Part shown: positions 42,836 to 55,395 of the stretch, one piece after another
Layout: each line of letters starts with the position of its first letter
Numbering within the stretch: the stretch's first letter is position 1
Source of the DNA: Cycas panzhihuaensis
Lineage: Eukaryota; Cycadophyta
Assembly: GCA_023213395.1 (NCBI GenBank)
Contig: CM041465.1
Span: forward strand, 173,359,741 to 173,423,740
DNA: 64,000 nucleotides
Direction of reading: 5' to 3'
Translations under genes and position numbers: made by a program
The notes under the pieces: model-generated
Told to the model about the DNA's origin: nothing
Database searches by the model: none
The model's input: only the letters and a program-made list of their open reading frames with translations

Positions 42836-44290
42836 ATTAACCCTTATAGGCTAGAGTAGATCATACATAATAGAAGTAGGAATTAGCCTATTATAGATCA
42901 ATAATAACTAGACATATTAATAATTTACCTAACAAGGATAGACTGATGTTTAATTTTCTAGGCAAGAGGGTCATAAATGATTAGTGGTTGATAATGAAGA
43001 AAGGAGGAGAATAAGAGTTCATCTAAAATACTTTTAGATCAAATGGAATTATTCGTCTTAATTTATAAAGGGTAAGAGTGGAGTGAAGCAATGTTGCTCT
43101 ACTACTTTGACTATTCCTTTTGTCTAATCCAATTACTCTATGAACCTTTGGTCTACTTTTTGGAGGCTTAAGAAAAGGCCAACATGCAACTCTCAAGTAG
43201 ATTTAACTTTTAATTAGGTAAAATAAACCCTATAAAATCAATTTAGAAAAGGTGGACTTAACACATCTCTTACTCTATCTATTGTATATGTTGATTCAAT
43301 GTCTTACTCTACCTAGGCTAAAATAAGAGGAAAAGACTCCTTGTGATATCAAGATGACTTTTACTTTGGACTATAATTGTTAGTTCCTTGTTAAAATCCC
43401 TTTTTACCACTAACATATAAAATATGAAAAATAGGAGTTGTAATTATTTAGTGATCCTAAATGAGACACTAGAACATAGCCAGAGAGCCCTAACTTATAT
43501 TTATATATTTCTTAATTATTAATTCCATAGTAAATAACAAAGAAAACTCATAATAATAGATCATCAATATGTGAAGCATTAATCCTTAACTCACTGAATA
43601 AATTATTTATCATTAAGCTATTAGACCATGTGCTTAACAGAGTGAGAAAATAGTAGATAAGCGAAACTTTGGTATTTCAATGATAAAAGCTTAATCACAA
43701 TAAGATGACTAAGTATAGATGTGTTACCTAAGATAATCTCCTAACATAAACTAATACAAATTAAAATTAGTGTAAGACCTTTAGCAACAAAAATGTACTT
43801 ATAAAAGAATTATTAGATTTCAATGGTTATCTTATACATGAGCCTTTACAGTGACTTGTAACCCCTCTAAGAGATGTATATAATAGAATAGATAAGCAAA
43901 GATCAAAGTATAACAAAGTAGTAACATTGTCTTTTACTAACTGACTAATGGTTAGATGTAAGTTTATTGGTTCTACAGTGGTATCATCCTTAATACACCA
44001 TGTAAATGTTTCCATCATCTTCTTTGCTTTCACAATTACATTTTTAAGACTTTTATTATGCTTTCTCCATTAATAAAACCTCTCCTTAACTTCTTTATCA
44101 AATGTTAAGATTAGGTAGAAGTGAATGATAATTGTCTATTTCTTAATTGTGTTGGAACCTACGAATTCAATTTTATTACCAATCCCTTACTTGTTTTAAA
44201 TGGGTTAAGATCTTCTTCTCATATTCTTCTTATATATGAAATCATTGAGATTAGTCATATATAAGTGATAATTCTCTAATATCTTCTCTA
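42836..44290. other. AT-rich DNA, no gene seen
   Basis: No family likeness in any frame. It could be the 3' part of the minus-strand Gypsy remnant further right, but nothing confirms it. Confidence 0.45.
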
Positions 44291-44299
44291 ACTAGTTCC

Positions 44300-46050
44300 T
44301 CCTTTACTTTAGTGTCAGTTATTATCTCTAGCTCTTAGGTTACCCCTTTTGCTGTTCTGATATATTTTGGAAGTTCCTCCTATTCATGTGAAGATTTTTC
44401 CAACCCTTTTAACACATATCCAACTTCATTTAACATTTGAGTAGAATCTATTCCTATTAGAAAAGATTGGATAAATATGGTTTCCTAAAGAGGCTTAAAA
44501 CTTGACTTAATAGGAATAAGTTACTTCTTAATGATATTAGGAGGAGGAGAGCATTTGGGTTGACAATTCATTTCCTTCATCATTACATCCATCTACTCTT
44601 CAATTGTTATATGAGTTGAAAATATAGTTCTTTTAGAAACTACTAATGGAGAAGGTATTGAAATGAGCCTTTTCCTTTTCTTTCTTTCCTTTGCTAATGT
44701 GGTATTTGTAAGTTTTTCTAATGGTTATGTGGTCTTTCTTTTCTTCTTTTCTACTTCCCCAATTTTCTTTATTGGTTTTTCATTTAAGGATTTAATCTTT
44801 GTATCCATCGGTGCATTTGTGTTAGGGATATTTGACATATACAAAAGGATTAGAGTCCTTATCTACATGAAAATTTGGCTTGACCTTATATATTTTGTCT
44901 TCTTCTTCTTGATTCTATAACTTTCAAGCTTATTAATTTGATGTGTATTAAGTGGAATTCTAATCCTTTTTATATAGTCCTTGATCACTCCATCTAGGTC
45001 ATAGTACGGGGGAGGAGTTTTCTTAAGCTTGCATTGTGTAAGGGGAATATAAATATTTTGGGCCTTTGACCAATCTTTTATTCTCCAATATCCAATACTA
45101 ATGACTTTGGACTAGAATAGGACCTTTTAAAAGGTAGGATTCAACCTTAATATGATATCTACTAGTTGTTTATATATCTCTATAAAAAACATTTTGGGTG
45201 ATACATATTTAGGCAAATAATAAGTAGAGCCTTTAAAGTCATGTAACCATACTATGATGTATTCCTTAAATAGAAAGAAGTCTCTGTAAGGTGTGTTATC
45301 TATTCCTCTTAACCATTCTTTTACATCCTTGTCTATCTTGACTAAGGGATATAATAAAGATATAGTTTAATAATAAAGATCGTATACTAAGGTATAGAAA
45401 AGATATGGTAATCTAGATTCCCATATCCTTGAGAAGAGAAATTTATAGACTCCTCATCTTTATTTGAGTTTGGTGATAAGTCTCTAAATTAGATAATACC
45501 TAACTCAATATAAATCAAATATGATGACATATAAAATAGAGTACCTTCATGTAACCTACTGAGTTAAGTAACAGTGATGTTACTTCCCTTCCTACATTGA
45601 TCAATTATATATTCTTGTAGGAGTTGGAGCTAAGAATCATCATCACATCTAAAACCCCTAGAGAGGAGTGAAATCTAAAGTCTTATGTTACCCTCAAATA
45701 ATTTATATTTCAACCCTTCCTTTATTATGCTCTTCTTAGGTGATTTTGAATACCATTCTAATATATATTTAGCTAATTATCTGCCTTATTTTATTGCTTA
45801 CATCTTGTTTTATGTCAAAGGACACACTTGGTTATAGGAGTTGAAACATTCTTCTAATATTCTCTATATTAAGTAGTGTAATGGATTATTTATTTAGCCC
45901 TTTAATTAACCTAGAATCCTTCTTGAGGTAGTGATATAACCACCATATTAGCTCTAAAAAATGGAATAATTTAGGCGTAAATACCATCTTCACTAGCCCA
46001 CAATGCCATAGAGGTCTATTTCTAACTTTTGCTCACTCATATTATTTTTG
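44300..46050 (-). pseudogene. Unrecognised but coherent protein remnant, about 500 codons, possibly the 3' ORF of a Gypsy element
   Basis: On the minus strand one frame can be followed for hundreds of codons with a few stops and shifts: MSEQKLEIDLYGIVG near 46030, LAKYILEWYSKSPKKSIIKE near 45790, then KDVKEWLRGIDNTPYRDFFL, FKEYIIVWLHDFKGSTYYLP, KYVSPKMFFIEIYKQLVDII near 45330-45150, and DLDGVIKDYIKRIRIPLNTH near 45000. A Lys/Glu-rich tail follows. I recognise no domain. A Gypsy pol lies upstream on the same strand (51900-54670), separated by a Copia insertion, so this may be that element's extra ORF. Confidence 0.5.
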
Positions 46051-46062
46051 ATCAATGTTCCC

Positions 46063-46474
46063 TATTAGCGATAGTTAACTTAGGTTAACATAACTTAGTG
46101 CTTCATTAGGGTCAATTAGTGTGTGCAGGGGTGATAAAAGGATATGTCCGTTGGCAAAAATACATGATGAAGAGGCATGACCATACAAGGTACCATTTCG
46201 AGGTATACTTATTCATACCTCCTTGGTATTCCAATCACGAACTCAATATCAATGTGATCTCATCGTCTTCTCATGCTCTATCTCACCTCTCAAACACTAT
46301 GTATTATTTTATATTTAATATATCAAACATTGTGTTAGTGGGTTTTCTCTCTCGAGAGTTTCTCATGATATATTTGGTGTTTGAGTCTCCTTATGAATGA
46401 TCCTGGTGCGTAGCAGTCTCTGCCTTTAGTTGGGTTGACACCTGATTAATTTCTTGCATATACACATACTCTCA
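46063..46474 (+). repeat. 5' LTR of the small Copia element
   Basis: It starts TATTAGCGATAGTTAAC (TG changed to TA) and ends ACACATACTCTCA; it matches 50255-50667 along its length, with shared phrases such as GTATTCCAATCA and TGGGTTTTCTCTCTC. Confidence 0.9.
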
Positions 46475-46476
46475 CA

Positions 46477-46489
46477 TGGTATCAAAGCC
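46477..46489 (+). other. Primer binding site, initiator tRNA-Met type
   Basis: TGGTATCAAAGCC, one base from TGGTATCAGAGCC, two bases after the LTR. Confidence 0.9.
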
Positions 46490-47800
46490 TGAGGAAGTAA
46501 GGAATGACATTAGAACTTAGATTTGAGACTGGAAATAAGTGAATTTATCACTAACTAATCAAATTCAAATATTAGAGATCATAGATCGAGTTGACACTAA
46601 GAATAGTAGCCATCCAGAGTTACAAAATGTATTGGGCACCTCGTATGCTTGTGGCATAAACACTGGAAGCTGAACAATAAAGTTGGGCATCAACAGAAGC
46701 TATACAATGATGTTAGGCTTGTGTTGGGATCATAAAAGTAGTCCTAGTTGAGTTTGAGAGAGATCTGGCTCATCATACTTTATTTTAAAGTGATAAAAAA
46801 AAAGGAACTTCTGATTAACATGCAAATAATCAAAATCAATTGTGCTAGTATCTAAAGCTATTTGATAGCTTAAAATCATTTATTAGAGGTTTGCATAGCC
46901 TATCAACTTTACATAAATGTGGAATCCATTTTAAACACTGCAACGATAAAAGTTAAAGTTGTCGTTTTATATTTGAAGTAAATGAATGAGACGTCCACTG
47001 TGTAAAAATCACGTTTGAAGACCCAACATTTCCAAAACATTTCAATGTTTGAGGTAAATTGTTGAAAAATATATAAATCTCTAGTGCTATTTGAAATCAA
47101 CAATCATATGGATCGATCATTAAATTGATTGTATGCCGTAATCATTTTTTAATAAAATGTAAAAACAAGAGACTCAAATATTTCAGTTTGATATTCCATT
47201 AAGTTCTAGGTGATTAAATCATAGTCATATTAATCGATTAATCAAGCAACCACATTTTTTACGCACTTAGATCAATGTAGTCATTAATATTTGACATACC
47301 CATATTATATAATATACATTTTGATCTATTCAAGGCACATACAAAGATATATTAATTGCACAACTTACGACATTTTGGAGATATTATCAAGAAGAGAATA
47401 TTTTATAAGAATATTCTTTCTTTAATATCGAGCTAAAAACCATTGATAAATCAATTTATTAGTTTTTAAATAGCTATTACATTCATTTGGTGATAATTTT
47501 ATTCAGATTTGGCCCAATAACACCTAGTAACACACGATGTTCATATACAATATACAACCTTTTATCAAGAAGTATATTATTGCAAAAAAAAGGGGTTTTG
47601 TTTAATATATTTTTGCTTCAATTGATATTAAATAAGGCATATTACTTATAGAGAACGTGCCAAACTTGTCTTAGTGAAGTGATACATGAAGCAGTAAATC
47701 AAGCTTTATAAAGTGTTAAAACATTGATAACAATACTTATCATGATGACTGGTAATCAAGTGGAAGAAAGCTCAGGGTATCTATAAACATAGACCCCAAG
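46490..47800 (+). other. Leader of the small Copia element
   Basis: No gene seen over 1.3 kb. The part about 46860-47720 differs in texture from its flanks and may be a later insertion, but I find no ends or repeats to define it. Confidence 0.4.
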
Positions 47801-48600
47801 ATGACCCTCTTGCCACAAGTAATCTTTGATGGCACTAACTTCAAGGAGCGGAAGTCCAACATAGAACTTGTGTCGATGGTCCAGGAGCTTTAGGACATAA
47901 CTTATGAGGCTTCACCTAAGAAAAAGAAAGGAGAATCTAAAGTTGTACTAGATCAACTCACACAAAGAAAACAACTTCATGCCACCAGTTTATTGAAGCT
48001 CTCACTCACCCTGGATCAAAGAGCACTTGTCCATAAATTGAATATACCACATGACATTTGGCAAACCCTTTGTGACACGTTTGAACAAAAGAAGATACAT
48101 TGTTTGGTCATCTTATTGGGTGGACTATTCAATTTCTACATTAAGGATGAGAGCAACATCAACACCTACTTGAATAAATTGATTGATATCATGAATAAGC
48201 TGGGGGGAATAGAATAAGACCTGATTAGCGATAAAATTTTGTTCATAATCATCATGAATAAGTTGGCAATAGCTTACAACATTTTTTAGACCATATATAA
48301 CATTGATGAGATGTTGTAAGTTACCTCATTTTAGAAGCTGAAAGAGCCACTTCTTGCAAAGGAAGCTAAGCTCAAACATCATGGGTTTGTGGGTTCAACT
48401 GATACTAGTCATGCTTTATCCTCAAAAATTTAGAAGAATGAGGATAAAGATAGGGATAAACTTTCACATGAAGAGGTCACTAATAAAAGGAAGAAGAAAT
48501 ATAATGGTTCATGTACCTATTGTAAAAAGATAGGCCACAGAGGAAAAGATTGCTAGATAAGGAAAAAGAACTTAAGGTAGACCAATAGAAAGGAGAAAAT
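47801..48600 (+). pseudogene. Copia gag with intact CCHC knuckle (small element)
   Basis: ATG 47801 gives MTLLPQVIFDGTNFKERKSN, the usual FDGxNFxxWK start. Then LDQRALVHKLNIPHDIWQTL, CDTFEQKK, and YLNKLIDIMNKLGGIE, typical of gag helices. At 48512-48553 is a complete knuckle CTYCKKIGHRGKDC (CX2CX4HX4C). Stops are present near 47892, 48218 and 48289. This Gag would package RNA; the kept knuckle suggests a relatively young copy. Confidence 0.8.
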
Positions 48601-49750
48601 TGTAGCGTATTGTGTGTGAATATCAACTAACTCAGGTGCAAAATAATATATCTCTCCTAAAAAGTAGAGTTTTAATATGTTGAACCAAGATCTTGGCCAA
48701 ACGAATGTCATACTTGATAATACTGATGTGGTATTAGTAAAAAATACTGAAATAGTCACAATAAAAGGTGGTTATCTTAAGAAGATGTGGTATATGCCTA
48801 AAATAAATCAAAATCCTCATTCTACTTAAGATATTTGGGTATACTCTCCCAAAGATAAGTCATAAGTAAAAGTGACAGATGAAAACATATATGAAAATCA
48901 AATAGATTTCTTAAGGAGTAATTGTGGAAAAGCTAATGACAATCACATTTCTATGTTCTGTTCTAATCATGGTATTGAGTTAATCCTACATGATGGTGTT
49001 GTTACACAGAGAGTTGATACCTTGATTAACATGGCATTATGTAAGGTGCAAACACAACATATCCCATTCAACTTTGGGACATAAGTTATGATAACTACTG
49101 TTCACATTATAAACCATATTCTAACCTCTACAGTTTAAAGTGTGATGCCACAAGAAAGATGGATAAATCAGAACCCTTCCATTGAAAAAATATTAGGGTG
49201 CATTGAAAATGTACTAATCTGTGATAGACAAATAAAGGAATATAACCATAGTCGCAAAAGTGCTTTTGTACAATACTATGGAAACAATCATAGACTTTGA
49301 GATCTAGTGATGTAGAAGTTTCTTCATTATTAGGATATAAAAATCAATGAAGCATTGACATACCAATTTAGTAAGCCTCTACTAACAGATGTTTGTTACC
49401 TTGCCTTCACGACATCTCCTAATCCTACAAAGGTCTAGCTCCATGAGGAAGATGAAGAAAAAGGCAATGAAAAGCACTAGTTATTTGTTGAGGAGACGAC
49501 AACCTCCTCTAAGCCATTATTAGTTATAACCAAGGATGTAACAAAAAGGCTGATTGAAACTCAAACTACTAGTCAACTTCAAATGATGAAAATCATTCAC
49601 TTCTACCTTCTTGATTTATTATGGCAAATGAATCCTTCTTGGAAAGTATCTATGGAGGAGGAAAACGATTCCTTACATGGAAATATCTCTTTTATACTAA
49701 TTGACCCTAAGACAACGATTGCACTCATTGATTAGAAGTTAGTAAACAGG
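48601..49750 (+). pseudogene. Copia protease/integrase remnant ending just inside RT (small element)
   Basis: Integrase parts are recognisable: FLRSNCGKANDNHISMFCSN near 48909-48970, then HGIELILHDGVVTQRVDTLI with the segment holding the PQQNG motif missing, and IEKILGCIENVLICDRQ with KSAFVQYYGNNHRL near 49180-49300. Near 49630 PSWKVSMEEENDSLHGN is the start of the RT domain (expected W-x-x-A-M-x-x-E). After that no RT core or YVDD and no RNase H occur before the 3' LTR. Confidence 0.65.
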
Positions 49751-50245
49751 TTAAATATAGTAGCTACACTCGGTGTAGAGAGTCATATCAAAATAGTATT
49801 CAGTCTTCATTTCTTAACTTAGACTTAAGGAGATTATATTAGTCATAAACCTATAAGGTCATCAAGAAAGGATAAGATAAATAATTATGCCAATTGAATT
49901 GCATTAATGATATATACCTTGTGTTTAATTTGGACTCATCTTCAATTGATGGAATATTATGACCTATGGAAGCAGCTCTTAGTTTGGGGGAAGAGTATCT
50001 GAAAGATCAAGTATCAATATTGAAAGAGAGATACCAATCGATTGTTCAAGAGGCATTTGATGAAAGCAAGCTTTAAGTGGAATCTTCTTCGACCACTAAT
50101 TGGGTTTTGAATCAATTCATGGAGCTGTTGGATGAATGTCACCAGTTAACAATCAGTAAGGTCATCCTTGAGGGGGGATTAATCTATAAGGATAAATCTC
50201 TTAACTAATGGAGTATTTATTTTTACTTCATCTTCTATTCGCATT

Positions 50246-50254
50246 AAGAGGGAA
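50246..50254 (+). other. Polypurine tract of the small Copia element
   Basis: AAGAGGGAA directly before TGTTAGCG of the 3' LTR. Confidence 0.7.
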
Positions 50255-50667
50255 TGTTAGCGATAGTTAACCTAGGTTAACTATAACTTAATGCTTCATT
50301 AGGGTTAATTAGTGTGTGCAGGTGTGATGAAAGGACGTGTCTGTTAGCAAAAAGACATGATAAAGAGGCATGGCTATACAAAGTACCATTTCTAGGTATA
50401 TTTATTCATTCCTCCTTGGTATTCCAATCATGAACTCAAGATCAATGTGATCTTAATGTCTTCTCATGCTCCATCTCACCTCTCAAACACTTTGTATTGT
50501 TTTATATTTAATATATCAAACATCGTGTTGGTGGGTTTTCTCTCTCAGGCATTTTACAGAATAAATCTGGTGTTCGAGTCCCCTTGTGAATGATCCTCGT
50601 ATGTAGCAGTCTCTACCTCTGGTTGGATTGACACCCAGCCTGCATCCTACATATACACATACTCTCA
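50255..50667 (+). repeat. 3' LTR of the small Copia element
   Basis: It starts TGTTAGCGATAGTTAACC and ends ACACATACTCTCA; pair of 46063-46474. Confidence 0.9.
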
Positions 50668-50672
50668 TTCCT

Positions 50673-51899
50673 AAGTAAGTTTACATTGGCATCCTTTATT
50701 ATAGGTATCTTTGTAAAATATATAGATAACCTTGCCAAAAAAATTTAGTTGATGAATGAAGAAAATGATAAGGGATGTTCAATTACCAACCATTCATTTG
50801 CAAGTAATTTTGGCACTCTTCCATGGCTTCTATCTTTAGCTCATAGGTTTTCATCTACTTTTTTATGACCATAATGATGTGAAATGGGAGAATAAAAACT
50901 GATGTAACACTCTAAGATTCCATATTAATGTCACTTGTTTCTTTTTAGGTTCTCATTGGTGGGCTATCATTTGGATCATTTCATATCAGTGCTTTAATGA
51001 TCTTTAGGTACACCTCATAAATAGGAGCCAAGAATCCATGTGTATCCTTTTTAAAATTGATCTCCATTTCATGCCAATTTTGGGAACTCTACTTTTGGAA
51101 GGGTTTAGTCATATTATTTGAATGTAAAATATAAACCCATATAAAGCTTCCTTGCATAAGTTATTTTCTTCATGTCTTATTATGAGAAACATTCCTTATA
51201 TGGGAAATGATCATGTATGTGTGTATTCTTTTCTTTTTATTTAGATAACTTATACTTTTGTATATCATCCTTACATGGTAGTGTCGTACTTAACTCATTC
51301 ACATCTTGAAAAGGCCACTTTTTGTGGGAATACATTTTCATGTGTAGTTATATTATCTTTTAATTTATTAATGAGTGGGTCTCGACCTTATTTCCTTATA
51401 TAACCTTTCATTCTTGCAAGTTCTCTTCTCACGTGCTTTCATCTTATAAAAGTGTGTCTCACATGAGGATGATTTTCTGTAAAAAGAGGTTTTGCATGGG
51501 GAATATTTTTGTAGGGAGAACATATATTTACTCTTTATATTATCTCTTAATGTTAATGATCATTTTTAAACAAAACGTATCATCATCGTAATGCCTCCAA
51601 ACTTCTTATTCCAATGCTTTTAATGATTCCTTCATAGGTATTGCCATCTAATTGAATTAGTAAATTAAACTTTATTAATAATATAACTCTTATTGAGACC
51701 TTCTTAGAGTTTATCTTAAAAAAATTCAATGTTATACCTTGGAGGGGTAGCATAGGCCTCCTTACTTTTGATCCTTCCTATATGGTTGGTTAGAAGTAAC
51801 TTCTTATTCTACTTATTATGCTCGTCTAAAAGTACATGTAAAATGAAGGTAACTCCATGATAAAAGAAAAAAATATATACATTGTTTATAGGTTTTAAT
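50673..51899. other. No gene seen
   Basis: AT-rich DNA on the 3' side of the minus-strand Gypsy pol. No family likeness. Probably untranslated or decayed part of that element. Confidence 0.45.
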
Positions 51900-53010
51900 G
51901 AGTACTTGGATAATTGTCTTCCTTGATAATAAAACTTAAAAAATCTTTTATTCACTAGAATAGGAAACTCTTATCCTTGATCATCTTTTAGCCTAAAAGA
52001 ATTGTTACCTAATATTTGTGAGATAGTATAAGGTCTAATCAAGAGTAAATTAAATTTTCTATATGCCTTAGACTTCTCTTTGGTTTTATCCTAGATTAAT
52101 ATTATGCCTCTAGGGTTGAAGTGTTTATCTCAAATGTAACTTTTATCAAAAAATATCTTCACCTTTTCTTGTTGCGAATGAAAATTATCTCTAGTGTCTT
52201 CATGTGTTTCCTCCAATGTTAATAGCTTTATGATTATGTCACTTATAACATCTTGTTTTGTTTCTTCTGGATTTACCAATACTAGCACATTAAAATCTAA
52301 ATGTAAAGGCACTATAGAGAAAATGGGAGTATTCTAAAGCTTCTTTAGTAGTAGTGTAGTTTGTTTAAAGAGCTAGGTGGAGTTTAGTGTGCCAATCTTT
52401 TGGTTCTGCTTGACCACTTATTTTAAAAATTTAATGAGATTTTTATTTATTGATTCAACTAAGCCATTACCTTATGGATAATAGTTAAGAAGTATCTAAG
52501 CATATCTCATTCTTACTATCGAAATTAATCATCTCAATTTATGTGAAGGCTATTCCTTTATCTGAAACAAGAAAAGATAGGATACCAAACTTTAGCATAA
52601 TTACTTCCTGTAGAAAATTGATAATAATCTTGGTAGTGACTTATTTGGCAATAATTATTTTAACCCATCTTATGAAATAGTTGGTAGTTATGATAATAAA
52701 TGTATGACTATTATTAGAAGGTGGGTTTATTAGACCTATGAAATCCAACCCCCATTTCCTCAAATGGTTGGTAGTATTTAATCTCTATTTTCCAATAAAT
52801 CTTTGATAGACTTCACAATTTCTGATCTTTCAGTAAGTATCCTTAAATATAATAGGCTAGTAAAAGCCAACTCTTAAAATTTTATTAGTAGCTTCAATTG
52901 AGAAATGACCTCCATATATCCCAAAATAAAATTCTTCTATTACCTCTTAATCCCTATTCAATGTTAGGTACTTTAATAGTACACCATCAAATATAACTCT
53001 CTGTTAACAA
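51900..53010 (-). pseudogene. Gypsy integrase remnant (minus strand)
   Basis: Readable parts: YGGHFSIEATNKILRVGFY, a stop for Trp, PIIFKDTY, C-E-V-Y-Q-R-F-I-G-K (zinc domain, near 52930-52790), RKWGLDFIGLINP (first Asp), VSDKGIAFT (second Asp), then the C-terminal part with ETHEDTRDNFHSQQEKVKIF and FDKSYI (52210-52130), and RPYTISQILGNNSFRLKDDQ. Many stops. Confidence 0.75.
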
Positions 53011-53850
53011 ATACATATGGCCTCACTCTTATTTTTAAGGTCCTTAGACCTCTCTTATCTAAATAGTGAGGATATTTACCATTCTCTAAATAATATTTGA
53101 TGTCTTGTAAGAAAAGAGAAAAATTTGAGGTCCCTTCTTATGTATTACCTATCAAGTTCTCCTCCATGTTCTCTAATTCTTATTTAACCTTAATTAGCTC
53201 TTATAATCTAGATTCAACAATTGGTCGACAAAGTCCTTGACCCTTAATATTTTTAATAGCCTTTATCTCTACGTAAAATTATTGAATTTTAGAAATCCAT
53301 TTAGCCCATTTCCTTGAAAGATCTATATTTGTAAGTATGCTCTTAACTAGAGATATTGTAACATAGAGAACTATATGATTATGTGCAATATAGTGTCTAA
53401 AGTCCTCAATGGCTTTTACTAAATCATATGCTTGCTTTTCTATATTAGTATATTTTAGTTGATAGTCCTTCTAACTCTTACTTAAGAATGCTACATGTTT
53501 ATCTTCACCTTATCTATTTTTTTAAAGAAGTATTATTGCATGTGAACCTTTGGATGCATAAGTGTATAGGATGAAATCTTGACTGAAATTTAGAGCATCG
53601 AGTATATAGGCTTGAGTTATAGCCTACTTAATTTCTTTAAGCACTAACCAAGTTAATTAGTCCAATTTTAAAGGTGCATCTTTTTTTAGCAACTTGTTAA
53701 TAGGTACTGTAATCTTGGCAAAGTCTAGAACAAACCTCCTTAGGAAGTTGATCTTACCAAAGAACGATTAGAGCACTTTTCAGGGTGTAGGTAGTGACAA
53801 TTCTTTAATAACTTTTATTCTATTTGGATCAATATATATACTTTCTTATG
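53011..53850 (-). pseudogene. Gypsy RNase H remnant (minus strand)
   Basis: It lies between recognisable RT and integrase and has the expected length. The frame is too broken to show all active-site residues; the assignment is by position. Confidence 0.5.
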
Positions 53851-54670
53851 TAATAACATGGCCTAATAACTTTCTTTTATAACTTTAAATATAGTCTTCT
53901 TTAGATTCAAAGGAATTTTAAATTGTTTACACCTTTTAAAAACTTGCCTTAGGTGCTTGATATGGTTAACTCTATTTTTTGAGAGCACTCTTATATCATC
54001 TAAATATACTACAATGGTTACAAACTTAAGGCCCTTAAATGCTTAGTCCATAACTATTTGAAAAGTAGCCCCTGCATTAATAAATCCAAATGGCTTTTTC
54101 TTATATGCGAAGGTTTCCTAAAGAGTAGTAAAAATAATTTTGTGGCTATCTCTTTCATTAAGTAATATATAATTATATCTAGAACATTTGTCTAATAAAG
54201 ATATTATTCTTGAGCTTGTTACTACCTATAACAATTATTCCATTTTAGGTGAGGGATAGCTATCTCTCAAAGAAACTTTGTTAATATTTCTAAAATCTAT
54301 ATAAAGCTTTATCTCCCTATTCTTCTTCTTAATTGGGACCAGATTAGTGACACCATTTAGAATATTAGATAGGGTAAATAATATCTGCATCCTTTAATTT
54401 TTGAATCTCCTTCCATTTAGTTGTTTAATCTTTATGTTAAAGGTCTTTTCTTTTGTCTAAAAAGTTTTGTGTTTAGTTTTAAAGGAATATTATATTGAAT
54501 AATTTAAAAATCATATCCTTTAAGATCCTCATAAGACTAAGTAAAAATATCTTGGTACTCATGACATAAAGAAAGAATTCCTTGAATCTCCTTTTCTATG
54601 TAAGCTTCACTTAATAATATACTTCTAAGGTCCTTATTTAAACTACGGTTATAAGGTATTTCTTGTTAGA
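53851..54670 (-). pseudogene. Gypsy reverse transcriptase remnant (minus strand)
   Basis: Readable parts: IPYNRSLNKDLRSILLSEA and CHEYQDIFT, stop, SYEDLKGYDF before the domain; NGVTNLVPIKKKNREIKLYI, DFRNINKVSLRDSYPSPKM; KPFGFINAGATFQIVMD; and VVYLDDIRVLSKN with the catalytic YLDD intact (about 54015-53985). Stops and shifts between them. Confidence 0.82.
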
Positions 54671-54697
54671 ATTTAAGATATGGAGCTTTGATACCAC

Positions 54698-55395
54698 TAT
54701 GTTAGAATAAGATATAAAGCTTAATAATAATGGATAAATAAGGTAAGTGAAAGAATAAAATAAAGCACAATAAAGATAAAATATGCACAAGTATAGACAC
54801 AAGGAATGGTGGAAGAAGTGCCAAATTTTAAATTATGAGAAGGATCATGTATATACTTATATAACATCTCATCATATGGAAAAACCCTAAAAAAGGTTAA
54901 CCATTAAGGGTTCTTACATATATATACTTAATAATGTGTACCTACTCAAAAGCTACTCATTAGATATATTGAGAGATTTGAAATGCATACATATTTAGGT
55001 TAATGTACTATTGGATGATGTAAAGGCTTAAGAGAAATTATAAGTTACTTATGAGGTGACCATTGATATAAATATGTACGCACACTAGTTGAGAACTTAA
55101 GAAAGGTCCTAGACCTGGAGATGTATTCATTTTGATATCTAAAAAGAGCTCCCAACTCTATCTTCTTTTGTGATTTTTCCTAAATAAGGTTTTCCATATA
55201 TAAATCTACTATCTCTCACATGGTGAATGATTATTATATGTTTGATCTATTTATTACTTTATATTCACATTTATTTCTTTATATATATACATTCCTCATG
55301 ATATAATTCATTTATTAAACATGCTTATTATATTTTCACTGTGTATGCTCACTATAATACAAGATGATATCAATCTTAAATTCTAAATTCTAATA
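54698..55395. repeat. LTR-like block flanked by inverted primer-site-like sequences
   Basis: The left edge reads, on the minus strand, TTCTAACATAGTGGTATCAAAGC, so an LTR end plus PBS pointing left. The right edge reads, on the plus strand, TTCTAATATAGTATCAAAGC, so an LTR end plus PBS pointing right. The two edges are nearly the same sequence in opposite orientation. The 700 bp between could be two LTRs head to head, or one LTR copied across an inversion. I could not find an internal boundary. Confidence 0.4.

Larger units (their letters stand above)
46063..50667 (+). mobile_element. Small Ty1/Copia element with both LTRs, lacking most of RT and all RNase H
   Basis: LTRs at 46063-46474 and 50255-50667, PBS 46477-46489, gag, integrase remnant, only the first few codons of RT, then a polypurine tract (AAGAGGGAA) and the 3' LTR. 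Flanks TTCCC (46058-46062) and TTCCT (50668-50672) look like a 5-bp target duplication with one C-to-T change. The deletion of RT/RNase H makes it non-autonomous. It sits in the minus-strand Gypsy remnant. Confidence 0.85.
51900..54690 (-). mobile_element. 5'-truncated Ty3/Gypsy element remnant (RT, RNase H, integrase)
   Basis: Minus-strand order RT, RNase H, integrase is Gypsy order. Gag and protease are missing; the sequence ends at an LTR-like block beginning 54698. The 3' part may continue past the small Copia insertion to 44300. Many stops. Confidence 0.75.

Noticed and set aside
44663-44920. 85-codon plus-strand hydrophobic frame that looks like membrane segments
   Set aside because: It is the complement of the Lys/Glu-rich tail of the minus-strand remnant at 44300-46050; A-rich codons read backwards give Phe/Leu.
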